This document shows positions 10,936-22,600 of a stretch of DNA of 64,000 bases, in pieces (position 1 is the stretch's first letter; every line of letters begins with the position of its first letter). The DNA lies in NCBI GenBank assembly GCA_024734495.1, contig JALMQS010000225.1, positions 17,057,397-17,121,396 of the forward strand, in the 5' to 3' direction. The notes under the pieces were generated by a model. The model ran no database searches and was not told the origin of the DNA. It saw only the letters and a program-made list of their open reading frames with translations. Both the position numbers and the translations under genes were made by a program. The stretch is from Forficula auricularia (lineage: Eukaryota > Arthropoda > Insecta > Dermaptera > Forficulidae).

Positions 10936-11094
10936 TGTCTAGATAAGGTTAAAAAGTTTTAAAAATAAAAAATCGGGGTGAAGGCTTGAGAACAATCGCA
11001 GAATAAGCCGATCGAAATGTCGTAGTCATAGCCCCACATCAAATTTCGGACCCGGGAAACAAAATCTAAAACGGACCCTTTATTATGCAATAAG

Positions 11095-11244
11095 CGAGGG
11101 GTAAACCGCGACCTAATATCGTGTACACCTACTTCCACTTCCACTTTCATTTCCAAGTAGAAGACAATAGATGAATGGGCTTAATGAATTCCAAAATAAT
11201 TCCAAAGCCGTGTGCACCTAATTCCAATCTCGGTTCACCCCTCG
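11095..11244. mobile_element. MITE family M1, copy 1
   Basis: About 150 bp with CGAGGGGT(G/A)AACCGCGA termini and internal GTGTACAC boxes. Flanks do not give a clear target duplication, unlike the other three copies. Confidence 0.8.
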
Positions 11245-11758
11245 TCTACCCTTATAAAAAAATGTAACGGCCGAGCCCGGGACAAACGGGTGAATCTGGA
11301 ACCCCTCCCCTTGAGGGGGCTATGACCTAAATGCCATGGTAGGTAGTTAGTGCCCAGTAGTGTCATCTCAAATTTAGCACTGCGGGAACGCTGAAATTCC
11401 GGGTGACCTGGAAGTTTCGGGAGACTTCCCCGGAAATTTTTGGAATTATATATTCCAAATTATGCATTTTAAGGGTTACTGGCTCCAATTTTAGTCATTT
11501 TCACTTAACCAGTTTCCTTATTTAACCCCTAAAATAAATAGATAAAATAAAAAAATTAAAAAAACTCTCAGAAACAGTGCGGAGACACCATTGTTAGTGC
11601 TTATAAAAACGTAATTTAAAAATATTTTTACATCTACTGCGGCTCTTATTACTATATGCTTCGTTTCTGCTTCGAGGGTAGAAAAAGAGGTATTTACTTA
11701 ATCTTATGTTTATGCTTTATTTCATTTTTACAATACAGTAGGTACATATAACAATTTT
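11245..11758. other. Intergenic DNA, partly GC-richer
   Basis: No gene recognised. 11280-11450 is moderately GC-rich without a long reading frame. Confidence 0.3.
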
Positions 11759-11980
11759 CAGTGCCGTAACTAGGCAGGTGCAGCAGGGGCACCCGCACAG
11801 GACCCAGTCTAAAGTAAGCCAAAAAACAAACAAATATTAATGATGACAAAAAATTAAATTGCTGAATCTTATAATAATAATAAAAAAAAAAAAAAAAAAA
11901 ACGCCATTTTACTACGTGTATATACAGGTGTCCGAATCGACAGCTAGCACAGGGCCTTTCAAAGGCTAGTTACGGCACTG
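11759..11980. mobile_element. MITE with CAGTGCCGTAACTAG ends
   Basis: Inverted termini CAGTGCCGTAACTAG / CTAGTTACGGCACTG. It contains an (AAT)n/poly-A tract. Flanking 8-mers ACAATTTT and ATAATATT are only partly alike. hAT-type by terminus style. Confidence 0.7.
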
Positions 11981-12420
11981 ATAATATTATCACTTTTTTT
12001 ACTTAATACTATATTATTCATTAATTCTATCACATTCACTTTTCAACAATTTTATTTACTCGGATCACACTCTGCCACTGCACATTTTTAAGTCGTCCGA
12101 ATAGGAATATTAAAATGCTCACCAGTTCGAAATAATTATAGTAATTTCAATGATCTTTCATAGTTAGTGTCTAAATAATTAGGATTTTAATTAGAAAGTC
12201 TCAGTATGTTCGGTAAACTGTGCTTGTCGTGTGGCTCGGACCTTAAAATTATTTAAGAAGTACTATGAGAGAAGAAAGATCTGAATCAGGGGTGTCCAAC
12301 CTTTTGTCTTACTCGGGCCACATTTGAAGAAAGAAATTGTCTCGGACCGCGGGTAAAATATCATAATTCTATTGATATTTGTTATTCAAAAAAAAAAAAA
12401 ATTTTATAAAAAAAAATAAA
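11981..12420. other. Intergenic DNA with hAT-like terminus fragment
   Basis: GGGGTGTCCAACCTTTTG...CGGGCC at 12289-12320 resembles the ends of the hAT MITE at 33222. No gene. Confidence 0.35.
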
Positions 12421-12845
12421 ACCGACTTCAAAAAAATTAAATGAAACAAATAAAATAATAACTCAAAAATCAAATGAAATGCCCCAAAAGTTTTAAAATA
12501 ATTATCTAATTTAGTTACAACCAAACGACGAATTATTTACATGAAATCACTTTTTGAAGTCGGTGCTAAACATATATATTTTATAAATCGAATTCGATGG
12601 ATCTTACTTAGTAGGTTTGGCGGGTACGATCGCTTATATATAATAGTTTCTTTAGCACCAACTTCATAAAGTAATTTCATGTAAACATTTCGGGTTTAGT
12701 TGTACCTAAATTAGATAATTAGTTTATACTTTTTATTGCATTTCATTTGATTTTTGAGTTATTATTTTATTTGTTTCATTTAATTTTTTTGAAGTCGGTT
12801 TTATTTTTTTTATAAAAAATTATTTTTATTTTTCCCTTTTTAGTG
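12421..12845. repeat. Inverted repeat with GAAGTCGG motifs, copy 1
   Basis: Arms begin ACCGACTTCAAAAAAATT and end in its complement. The inner arms are TTTTTGAAGTCGGTGC and GCACCAACTTCATAAAG, around a GGATCTTACTTAGTA centre. Same family at 15784-16130 and 50877-51200. Confidence 0.7.
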
Positions 12846-14280
12846 ATGTTATTAATAGTGACTTAAGATAATATTTTGCATCCATCACTTAAGAGAAAGT
12901 GTCCGGCGAATGAATCAGAAAATGATAATTAAAATTCAATTCATACATATAGAAACTCTCTCGAAACGTTTGCTGGTTTTAAATGAATTTTTTTTATAAA
13001 AGATTTTATTTATTATAATTTCGATTATTTGCTCATAAGAATTGGAGATTTACGTTATTACTTCATTGATCATATCATTAGAACTTACAATGTATCCATC
13101 GGTATATTGTATAAAGAGATTGCAAAGAGAGACGGATTGGAAAGAGAGGGTAAAAATAGTATCTAATTAATTCTAGTTCTATATAAATTTTCATTTAAAT
13201 ATAAATTATATAAAAAAATAACTTAATAATAATTTCTTTTGTTCAATAGATTAGACTAAATATAGATTATTAGCAAAATTTAATAGTAAAAGATAGATTG
13301 AAATTTGAATTTACGCAGAAATGGAGTACAATGCATTGCGGGGGATGAGCCTCTTAAGAATTGTTTAAATATATCTCCTTTTTCAGTGAAAAATAAATAA
13401 TGATATGAAATCTTACTTGAAGAGATCGTTGCTTGGGATAACAGGAATTGGAGAGAGAGAGGGAGAGTCAAGACATTCGAAGCCAGGAGTCCTTCAACAC
13501 AACTCACTACGCAGCCATTGATGACACTTCAATACACTTCTCTACAGACAGTCATTGGGGACACTTCTCTCTAAACATTGATTGGAGCGAGCTCATACTA
13601 TACTTTTTCATACTACACCCTTCTCTATACACATTCGTTGAGGACAGATCTCCACACATTCATAGGAGAGAGCATATACTTATCTCATCATATTTTCCTA
13701 CCTTCCACTCGATATATAAACATATCTAAATTGGAGTCCAATTCTATTTCTTTCGCTATTTCTACGGGACACCTAGAATTCTTCTTCCAAAGTGCACTGC
13801 CTATCAATTAATCGGTGCAGAAGCTAAAATTCGGTCTCGAAGAAGACAGCCGGAAGGAAGGACAATTCCAAGAAGAGGAATTTGTTACCAAGGGAGGAAA
13901 TTGCTGTAATCGAGAAGATTGAAAAGGCGATCATATACCTTTCGCCACCAAGGAGCGTAACAATCCTACTTTCATCATTTTCTCTAACAAACATTCTCTT
14001 TCTGTTAAAATCAAGCAATGATAAAGATACATTCACATTATAGATATTAAATAATTCTAACCAGCATCTTTATTATTATTGAAAAGTTCCACATCCTTCC
14101 TTTCCATCTAATTTCATTTGTTTTTTTTATTTTTATTCTTAATCCATTTTTATTAAATTTCACACTAAAAGTAGTAAAGCAAATTCACCGTAAATTCAAT
14201 CAATTTAAGATTTTAAGCATTAAGAGAGATAACCCTGAGGATACACCCACCACCAAAATAAATCACAAACCAACATTAGA
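12846..14280. other. Unassigned stretch
   Basis: Frames at 13448-13811 (MERERESQDIRSQESF...) lack any recognisable domain, and codon use looks like chance opening in an A/C-rich strand. 13440-14000 is less AT-rich than its surroundings and could be part of an LTR, but no second LTR or primer site was found. Confidence 0.3.
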
Positions 14281-14590
14281 AACTTCATTTTACCCACTGC
14301 AAACTTGACAAAATTAATATGGGACCAACCCTAAGGTACCCCCTTTCCAATAAAAAAAGAATCATCGAAATCTGTCTACGTAGCAAAAAGTTCTCGCTGA
14401 ACATACATAAAATAAATAAATAATTAGATATCCTTTTAAAAAATTTATATGGTACCGATCGGAAACTATACTGAACCCAATGCAAAAAAATCATCAAAAT
14501 CGGTTCATAATTGGCGAAGAAATCGAGTAACATAGACACAAAAAAAATCAGTCGAATTGATAACCTCCTTTTTTGAAGTCGGTTAAAAAG
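14281..14590. repeat. GAAGTCGG-family fragment
   Basis: Matches 51860-52160 (AATATGG(G/T)ACCA, CCCCCTTTCCAATAAAAA, TCAGTCGAAT, TTTTTTGAAGTCGGTT). It is the outer part of the family whose inner part is at 12421. Confidence 0.65.
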
Positions 14591-15420
14591 ATGGTTAATA
14601 ATGTAGATATAAGAAGTTTATTATTTTTTTAGCTCATAGTGAGCTTCTTTCTTATTTTACTTTTTGTAAATCTTATACTTGAAAATAGCTTCTCGTATAT
14701 GTGAATACATGCCTACATGCTTACATAAAGTGATATTATGTATAATATTTGTTAATAGTTTTTCCTGGCTAGATAATAATTAATATAAAATTCTAATAAA
14801 GAGAGACATTATTCAATTTTTCTTTCAGATCAGTATCTACTTGTTGTTCTAGAACAGTGTTTTTCAACCTTTGTCATGACGGCACCCCTTATTATGAAAA
14901 AAAAATTTGCGACCCCGTACCACCCGCTAATTGAGAGGCCCGGCTCGTGACTTTGTGTACAATTTTGCATTTTTTTAATCGTAAAAAAACACATAAAAAC
15001 AGTAGGTAAAAAAGTATTGATTTATTATTTATTTTTATAAATCTTGATATAAATTAATAAAAAAATATATATATAATTATTGAAAAATGTATTATAAACC
15101 AATAAACCTACACAAAGTCACGACCCGGGCCTGCCAGGACCACCGGAAAAGCGTTACGACAATAGTAGATTAATAACGCTCGTGCGTACCCAGAATTAAT
15201 CACAGGAGATTTGAAGTATTTGATTCCATTTGCCACTTCTTACTTGTGTGAGTTGACGTTTTCGTCAATGGCCCAAATAAAAAGTAAACACATAATTCGT
15301 TTAAATTTAGAAAACGATTTAATTCTATGATATATGGTACAAAAACGGATCCACGATGGGAGAAATTTGTTAAACCAAAAACATTATTGTGAATGTGACT
15401 CATATTTATTTTGTTGATTT
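14591..15420. other. Intergenic DNA
   Basis: 14865-14950 has a hAT-MITE-like terminus (AACAGTGTTTTTCAACC). No gene recognised. Confidence 0.35.
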
Positions 15421-15479
15421 CTGTTAACCTACAAATGTCCTTTAATTAACATTTTCTTAATAAAAATATATTTTTTTGC

Positions 15480-16140
15480 AACGAAAATCCGCCAATTGTC
15501 AACCGATTTTGAAAAATTTTTTTGCATTGGGTCCAGCCTAGCTTCCGATTGGTCCCATATTTTTTTTTCGTTTTTTTTTCATAGGTATTAGACCTTTTTT
15601 ATTAGGTTTGTTTAGACCTAACCTCGTTGTTTATGAACCGATTTCGATGGTTCTTTTTTTATCCGAAAGGGGGCGTCTTAGGGATGGTGTCATATTAATT
15701 TGGTCAAGTTCTGATGATATGATCACTATTAATAACATCACTAAAAAGAGAAAAATAAAAATAATTTTTAAGAAAAAAATAAAAACCGACTTCAAAAAAT
15801 TAAATGCAACAAATAAAATACACTAAAAGGTATAAAATAATTATTATCTTATTTAGTTACAACTAAACGATGAAATATTAACATGAAATTACTTTTTGAA
15901 GTTGGTGCAAAACATATACCTTTTATGAATCGCACTCGACGGATCTTACTTAGTACGTTTGGCGGGTAGGCTCGCTTATAGGTATAGTTTGTTTGGTACC
16001 GACATCAAAAAGCAATTTCATGTTAATATTTCGTCGTTTAGTTGTAACTAAATAAGATAATAATTATTTTATACCTTTTAGTGTATTTTATTTGTTGCAT
16101 TTAATTTTTTGAAGTCGGTTTTTATTTTTTTCTTAAAAAT
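15480..16140. repeat. GAAGTCGG-family element, uninterrupted copy
   Basis: Contains outer (15480-15745) and inner inverted-repeat parts (15784-16130) in one piece. It is the inverted and uninterrupted counterpart of 50877-52160, which is split by a foldback element. Confidence 0.7.
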
Positions 16141-16173
16141 TATTTTTATTCTAATAAGAAACAAACACATATA

Positions 16174-16632
16174 CAATCGACTCTCGATAATTCGAACTCT
16201 TCAGCTGTTAACTTCGGTAAATCAAAAAAAAAATGCTGTGAATTTTGATACACTCGATAACACGGAATCCTTTTCTTGACAAGAAAGGGAGAGATCGTTT
16301 TATAATTCGAACTAGTCTACTTCCCCTCTTTATAATTCGAATTTTTCCTAGCAAAAACTATCCTTAATTTTTTTAATTAGGTATGTTATTTTTTATTGAA
16401 TTGTTAATACATGTGTAATTTTTTTGTTCTCATTATTTTTACTTTTTTACTTGAGGCTATGTACAAAATTTATATAAGCTCATACATATATTTTCAAAAA
16501 TATAATAAAAACTCTTAATAATTCGAATTTTTTCTTTCCCCTTGATAATTCAAACTTCTTGATAATTCGAAGTCTCGATAATTCTAATTTTTCTTGTAGT
16601 TCCTTGGATTTCGAATTATCGAGACTCAACTG
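16174..16632. mobile_element. pogo/Tigger-type MITE
   Basis: Left end CAATCGACTCTCGATAATTC and right end complementary to CAGTTGAGTCTCGATAATTC, left flank TA. The interior is full of further GATAATTCGAA repeats. No transposase. Confidence 0.7.
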
Positions 16633-16722
16633 TGGCTACTTCATTAAAATTAAAATTTAATATGTAGTTTTAATAAATTATAAAATTATTAAAATAAGTA
16701 TGTTAAACAAAGATTACAAATA

Positions 16723-18460
16723 CAGTGGTCTCCCGTATAACGCACTCCAGTAAAACACGAATTCGTATAACGCGACGAAAAAATTTCCACTATTAGGTCA
16801 TATAGCTCGGGGATAAAGTCCCGTACAACGCGTAAGATAAATTTAAAATTTTCAAAGAGTTTCTGACTTTTGAAGCTGACGAAGCGGCGGTTTATAAAAA
16901 AAAAATAGTAATAAATACAGACTTAAAGATATAAGAGAAAAATAATTTCATTTAACTTTTAATAAAAATAAAAATATCGTACATGTATACACCTCAGTAT
17001 ATTTAACATTTATTTATTTATTTATTTATTTCAACGGCATGTGCCTTTAAAAACATTACAAAAAGTAATACAAAGAAACACTACTTAGTAAAAAGTAGAA
17101 AAAAGAAAACAATAAAGTTTTTTTTTTTTTGGCTTTTCTGCCTTTCTAGCCATAAGCCTAATTACGATACTAGTTATATATTTTTTTTTAAATTTGTCTC
17201 TACCCCCGGGGGTCAGATTTTAGCTGGATGCCTCGAGTCGGATTCGAACCCGGGTCCCCTGGTTAGCTCGCTGTCACGCTACCGCCTAGCCTATCTGACC
17301 CCCCAATAAATTTAAATAAATAAATAAATAAATAAAGTTAAACATACAAATAATAAACAATAATACAGTGTAAAACAGAATAATAATTATGATAGTGAGT
17401 ATTTAAATATATGAAAGTGTGTTTATTTTTATAATTCTAGACATTCTGTTGGTATCTATAGTAAAATTCAAAACTCATGTTTTTTGGGAAAGGGCGTTAT
17501 AAGCGATGCTTAATCTATAAATAGGGTTGGTTTCGGAATGACGTGTAAATGAAACTGGTGGATAGAATGGTTGATTCTGTCGTAGTGGGTACGAAGGATT
17601 GTTCAGTGGAAAAAGAATTCTAAGCTCAGGACAACGAATGGTATCAGACATAATTTTAAAAGGGAATAAGTTGTCGGAAGCAATCATAGACGAAAGAATA
17701 GTTGACATGTCGAAAGTTTCAGCGATTTTCGAGTAGTCATGATCGTATCTAGACATATGGCTGGCTACCAGAGAGAGACGCTAGATGTCTCAAAACTTTA
17801 TGCTGAATTCTTTCAAGTCTAGCTATGTTGGTTTTTTGATTCGGTCTCTAGATTGTTGAAGCATACATTACGACAGATTTAATCAAACTTATGTATAGGT
17901 ATCTGATACAATTGTGGCTCCTAAAGCATTTATTCACTATCGGAAGTATCAACAATTAAGTTCCAACGAAGCCGTCTTGTTAATATTGGTTGTAACGAAT
18001 CATCACTTGAATAGTCCATATAGTTTCGTCCTAATTGTTATCGTTGAATAAAAACAGTTCTTTTTCCAGATTATTTTTAGGTTGAAAATATGGGGATAGA
18101 CAGTCACTCAATTTTATTTTAAATTCCGTAAATCGCTCTATATTAGACGAATCAATTTTCATAAAATGTGTTTCTAACGTTTTTGGCTATTTGTAACCCA
18201 GATAAAAGTAAATAAATATTATATGCAATATTCATTTACTATGAGTTAAATGAATATTGCATATAATATTTATTTACTTTTATCTTTATTAAAGATGTTT
18301 CACCTTGCACCAACACCACAATCTCTACTAATTATATTTGTAACCCTTTATTTATATTATCTAAACTTAAAGGTATAAATTGGTCTAATAATGTATGTCC
18401 CATATAACGCGATTTCCTATTACGCGGAACGTATCCGCTGCGTTTTACGGGAGTCCGCTG
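16723..18460. mobile_element. pogo-type element, 1.74 kb, with nested SINE
   Basis: Left terminus CAGTGGTCTCCCGTATAACG, right terminus complementary to CAGCGGACTCCCGTAAAACG, TA on both sides (16721-16722, 18461-18462). Further subterminal ATAACGCG repeats at both ends. The interior holds a SINE (17118-17303) and an 18190-18290 inverted repeat (AAATATTATATGCAATATTC). No intact transposase. Confidence 0.7.
17118..17303 (-). mobile_element. tRNA-derived SINE (family S1), full head
   Basis: On the minus strand: A-box-like TAGGCTAGGCGG near 17293-17282, T-arm box CGGGTTCGAATCC near 17253-17240, then the body and a poly-A tail (poly-T at 17118 on +). Same family as 3186-3341, which lacks the head. 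Confidence 0.8.
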
Positions 18461-18756
18461 TAAATAATTTCTTTATGATTTACTAGTAAACATGTTTGTT
18501 TATTCCATATAATCTGGGATCTCAGTCAAAATTGGCTCGCGAATGAAAAAAGTTTAAGAAGAGGTGTGTTATGGTATGCAATTTATGATTACTTTTCTTT
18601 TTTATTGAAAACTTCATGAGAATTTTCTTGAACTTTTTTTTCTAATTTGAATTCGAGGACCCCGAAATTTTTACCGCTTGTGGAACTTACTTGACTTGAT
18701 CCGCTTCTGCGAAATACAAATTTACTTTTATAATGTTATTTTAGCAGATTGTTTGT

Positions 18757-19301
18757 ACAGGGTGGGCCACGGGAACCGAGCGTTCTTGGAATAGACTGTA
18801 CTCGGCAAGCTGGCAAGGATCTCATTCCAACTCTCCAGTTGCACCATTCAGTGTTCACCATGGCTCATTGGCAGGTGGAGCACCGTGTTTTGCTTTTGAA
18901 AGTTTTGTGCTTAATGGAGAATCAGTTGAAGCGGCCCAGAGGGAGTTCAGCCGGCACTTCAATATCGGACGTCGGGTTAGCTGTAGCCCAGTAATGACAG
19001 TTTTGCCGATTGACGAAGCCATTCAAATGAAAATGAGCTTCATCACCCATAAGAATAATGACATCTTCATTCCTCTCTAGATAATCCAGCATAGTCTCCG
19101 AGAAAGCTCTCCTTTGTGGACAATCGTTAGGTTGCCACTTTTGAACTAGTGCAAGCTTAATGCTCTAACAGCCAATGAGTATGGTGAACACTGAATGGCA
19201 CAACGAGAGGACTGGAATGCGACCCTCGCCAGCTTTCTACCCCCCTACTTGCCGAGTACTGTCCATTCCAAAAACGTCCGGTTCCCATGGCCCACCCTGT
19301 A
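18757..19301. mobile_element. Rearranged mariner-like element, transposase pieces on opposite strands
   Basis: Ends are ACAGGGTGGGCCACGGGAAC and its complement. From 18860 (+) the frame reads ...FVLNGESVEAAQREFSRHFN, the N-terminal HTH common to this group. From about 19140 to 18985 (-) it reads RRAFSETMLDYLERNEDV then MGDEAHFHLNGFVNRQNCHY, the region around the first catalytic aspartate. The outer ~125 bp, including the start region, are inverted duplicates. Dead and non-autonomous. Confidence 0.75.
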
Positions 19302-19414
19302 TTTTTAACAGTTTCAAAATGATGCGCTATTTAATAATCCTAGTGAGACACTCACAGATTTATAAGACTAGATTGTATTTTTCTCCGCTTGTGATCCCAT
19401 CCGTTGCTCCATTG

Positions 19415-19688
19415 TTACACTTGTGTTTGATTTGAGGACGTGGTAATTGTCGAAATTGTTCCACTACTTGATGTTTTCATATCTTGTTTCGATTTGTTCA
19501 AAACCTTTCCCAACTCTTTGATTATATTCTTTTTGCATACATAAATCACAAAAATGAGCAATCCGTGTGATGAGTTGATTACATCCGGTAAATACCATAC
19601 CCAGCTTTCATGGTATATTTTCGAGGATAAAACTTCGAACATCCAAACAACACCCATTACGACGAACAGCTTGAGGTTTGTAAAGAAT
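19415..19688 (-). CDS. Methuselah-like receptor, last exon (TM6, TM7, tail)
   Basis: Acceptor TTTTTTTCCTAG before 19688. It completes a Lys codon with the AA of the previous exon and continues FFTNLKLFVVMGVVWMFEVL (TM6), the loop SSKIYHESWVWYLPDVI, and TM7 (NSSHGLLIFVIYV), then CKKNIIKELGKVLNKSKQ and a Ser/Thr-rich tail (TSSSGTISTITTSSNQTQV). TAA at 19417-19415. The Trp-Phe-Glu of TM6 and the NSSHG/LLIF of TM7 are family hallmarks. The tail offers phosphorylation sites for arrestin-type regulation (inference). Confidence 0.93.
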
Positions 19689-22600
19689 CTAGGAAAAAAA
19701 CTAAAAACAATTAATGAAGTTATATGTACAAGGCCGTAGCCAGTAGAGATGAGGTTAGGGTGTTAGAACCCCCTCCTTCCCGAAATGTTGGGATAAAAAT
19801 GAAAGACAAACTCTAAACGCCCCTCTGAGTACCGAATATAAAAGGCCGAGGGGTGAACCGCGATTGGAATTAGGTGTACACCGTCTTTGGAATTATTTGA
19901 AATTCATTAGATAATCTAATGTCTTCTACTTGGAAATGAAAGTGGAAGTTGAAGTAGGTGTACACGATTTTAGGTCGCGGTTCACCCCTCGTAAAAGGTG
20001 ATATTTTCGTCGCCTGAAGTAATATTCTGTGGTCCCAGGTGATGGAGAAATAAATAAGGGGAGGGGAGTTTAATGAGTCCCTGAAAATGACAAGAACCTG
20101 ACACTACCCTGAGGAACGTGCCGAGGGGTTACTTCCCCCCTCCCCTTGGAAAAAAGTAGAGGGGGGTTAGGGTGTGTTAGAACCCCCTCCTCCCCGAAAT
20201 GTTGGAATAAAAATTTTTAGACTATATATAAATGCTCAATAAAAATTTAATAAAAAAATGAAATAAATGTTTTGGCAATTCCAGAAATGGGCTCATTGTT
20301 CGTGTGCAGGGGAGTAGGATGACGATGATGAAGCTGTTCCACTTTGTGATCTATATAAAATCTAACCCCCATCTTATCCCACGGGTAATCCCATCTTGTC
20401 CCGCATAACCTCACTTTGTATGTTTCCGATTTATGTTATTAACAATTTTTTATTTCATTTGATTCTGAAAATATTTTGATTTAAATTGTATAAAAAGATG
20501 CTATATAATATTGTCCTAATTAAGGCCTACTTTTCATGTTAAATTGCATTTTTTTTTAATTCACTACAGCAGTCTTTCGGGAACTATAGCCCATTTTGGT
20601 CATTGAGTGTTCGCGGGTGTATGTGTGTGTGTGTAGCGTTATGTCAATTATACTTTTTGGATATATTTCTCGTAACCAGGGAAACGTTTTTATGTTCATG
20701 TTGTTGATTTTGATCTCGTAAATAAAAGCTGATTTTTCCTTCACGTTCAGTTCATTATTTTAAATATTGGAGTTTAGAACATAACAATTCTGGTGACGAG
20801 GATTATGAAAAGTCAAGCATTTACTTTTTAGGTGGAAAAAACTTCTTTTTAGAAGACATTATAAAAGATTTAACATACTAATGAACTGATTATTGATTCA
20901 ATTTCCCATCGTATAACGGAATTTAATTATGATATAGAAAATAATAATACATTTGATATTTCAGCCGGTTTGAAAATATTTTCAGAAAAGAAGCTACTGC
21001 ACTAAATGAAGAGACTTGAGTTCGGATTTTAATATCAAAGCTAAGTAACAGCGTTTTTAAACGTTATTCAGATATAATTTTACTACATAAACCCTCAGAT
21101 TTTTCTTTTGATCAAACAATAGCCCCCTCAATAACGGTCAATCCTTACTAAACAATCGCGCAAACAAAGCCTCACCGATAAATTTAGATTTAAGCAGGCT
21201 TAAAAATAGGGGATCTCACAACTTGGTAAACTTGAATGCTGGCAAAACGCAATACTATCTAATTTACAGGCGTGTAGATAGCAACCTCCCTGACATTTCC
21301 TTTGATTAGAGCTCATTGGAATTTCATGACAAAATATCAATGTTGGGTGTCACCTTAGGTTCTGACCTTTCTTGGAATGACCATATTATCTCAGTAGCAA
21401 AAGCTGCAGCATGTAAGTTTGGCTTTCTTTTCCGAACCAAACGCTTTTGCACCCCCACTCAAGTCCTTATTTTATACAAGGCTCAAATTCGCCCCTGTCT
21501 TGAATATTGCTCTCATTTGTGGAGAGGAGCCTCCAACCATTCTCTTGCTACCTTGGATGCAATTCAAAGGCGGGCTATCAGACTGATAGCCGATCCTGCA
21601 TTAACTAACACTCTCGACTCCCTGGCCCATCGTAGATCTGTCCTCCGCCCTTTCTCTTTTTTATAGATATTACCATGGCTTTTGTTGTGACGAGATAAAA
21701 TCAATAATCCCTTCAAAGGCTTCATTTGCTCGAAATACACGATTTTCTAAGATTCAACACCCCTACGCGCTTAAATTGGATACTAATCGAACAAACGCAT
21801 TCGCCAATTCGTTTATCCCTATGGCATCTAGAGACTGGAACTCTTTTCCTCCAACCGTCTTCCCAGCAACATATAACCTTCAGTCTTACAAGACACGCAT
21901 CCACAGATACCTTCGAATCCTACCCAATCCCTAAATCTCTTCTTATCTTCACGATACAAGGGTCCACCGCGGACTACAGAGGTTGTACCTTTTTGGTTAT
22001 TGTATCAAAATTATTATAAAAAAAAAACTTAAACAAGTTAACTAAACATTTCGGCCAATTGAGTTCAACTTTTCAAAAGAAATATAATTGACATAACATG
22101 TGGAAGTGTGTGTAAATAAATTAGTGAATGGATCAGATTATAGCCGGTAAAATATTTACAGCGAGTCGGGCTTGAACCCGCCCTAGCTTGATTAAAAGGC
22201 ATGTTCTATAACCACCTGACCCCCAGATCTACTAGTTGTACATTATATTTTTTTCTATAGAAATAGAAGAGGTATTATATTATTACCTTTAGTTTAAATT
22301 ATAAAACTTGACCGTTTTTATTTTTATATAATGCCAATTTTTCAACACTTTCACGGCCAGAAATCTCAGTGACCCATTCCGTATGGGCACCCCTGAATAT
22401 CTGCTACTATTAAATAAGCAATTCTTATATATATAAATTGCGTCACACAGTAAGGGGAGAGGAAGATTTGTTACAAAATGTGACAGGGGGGGGGGGATCT
22501 TAAAAATGGTGATGTCACAAAATCAAATTAAAAAAATTTCAAAATTTTAAAATAAATTTTTTAGATTTCATAAATAAGAATAGTTAAACATAAAATATAT

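Noticed and set aside
13448..13811. Two plus-strand frames of 77-93 codons
   Set aside because: No domain, no homologous look, no splice context; composition suggests chance.
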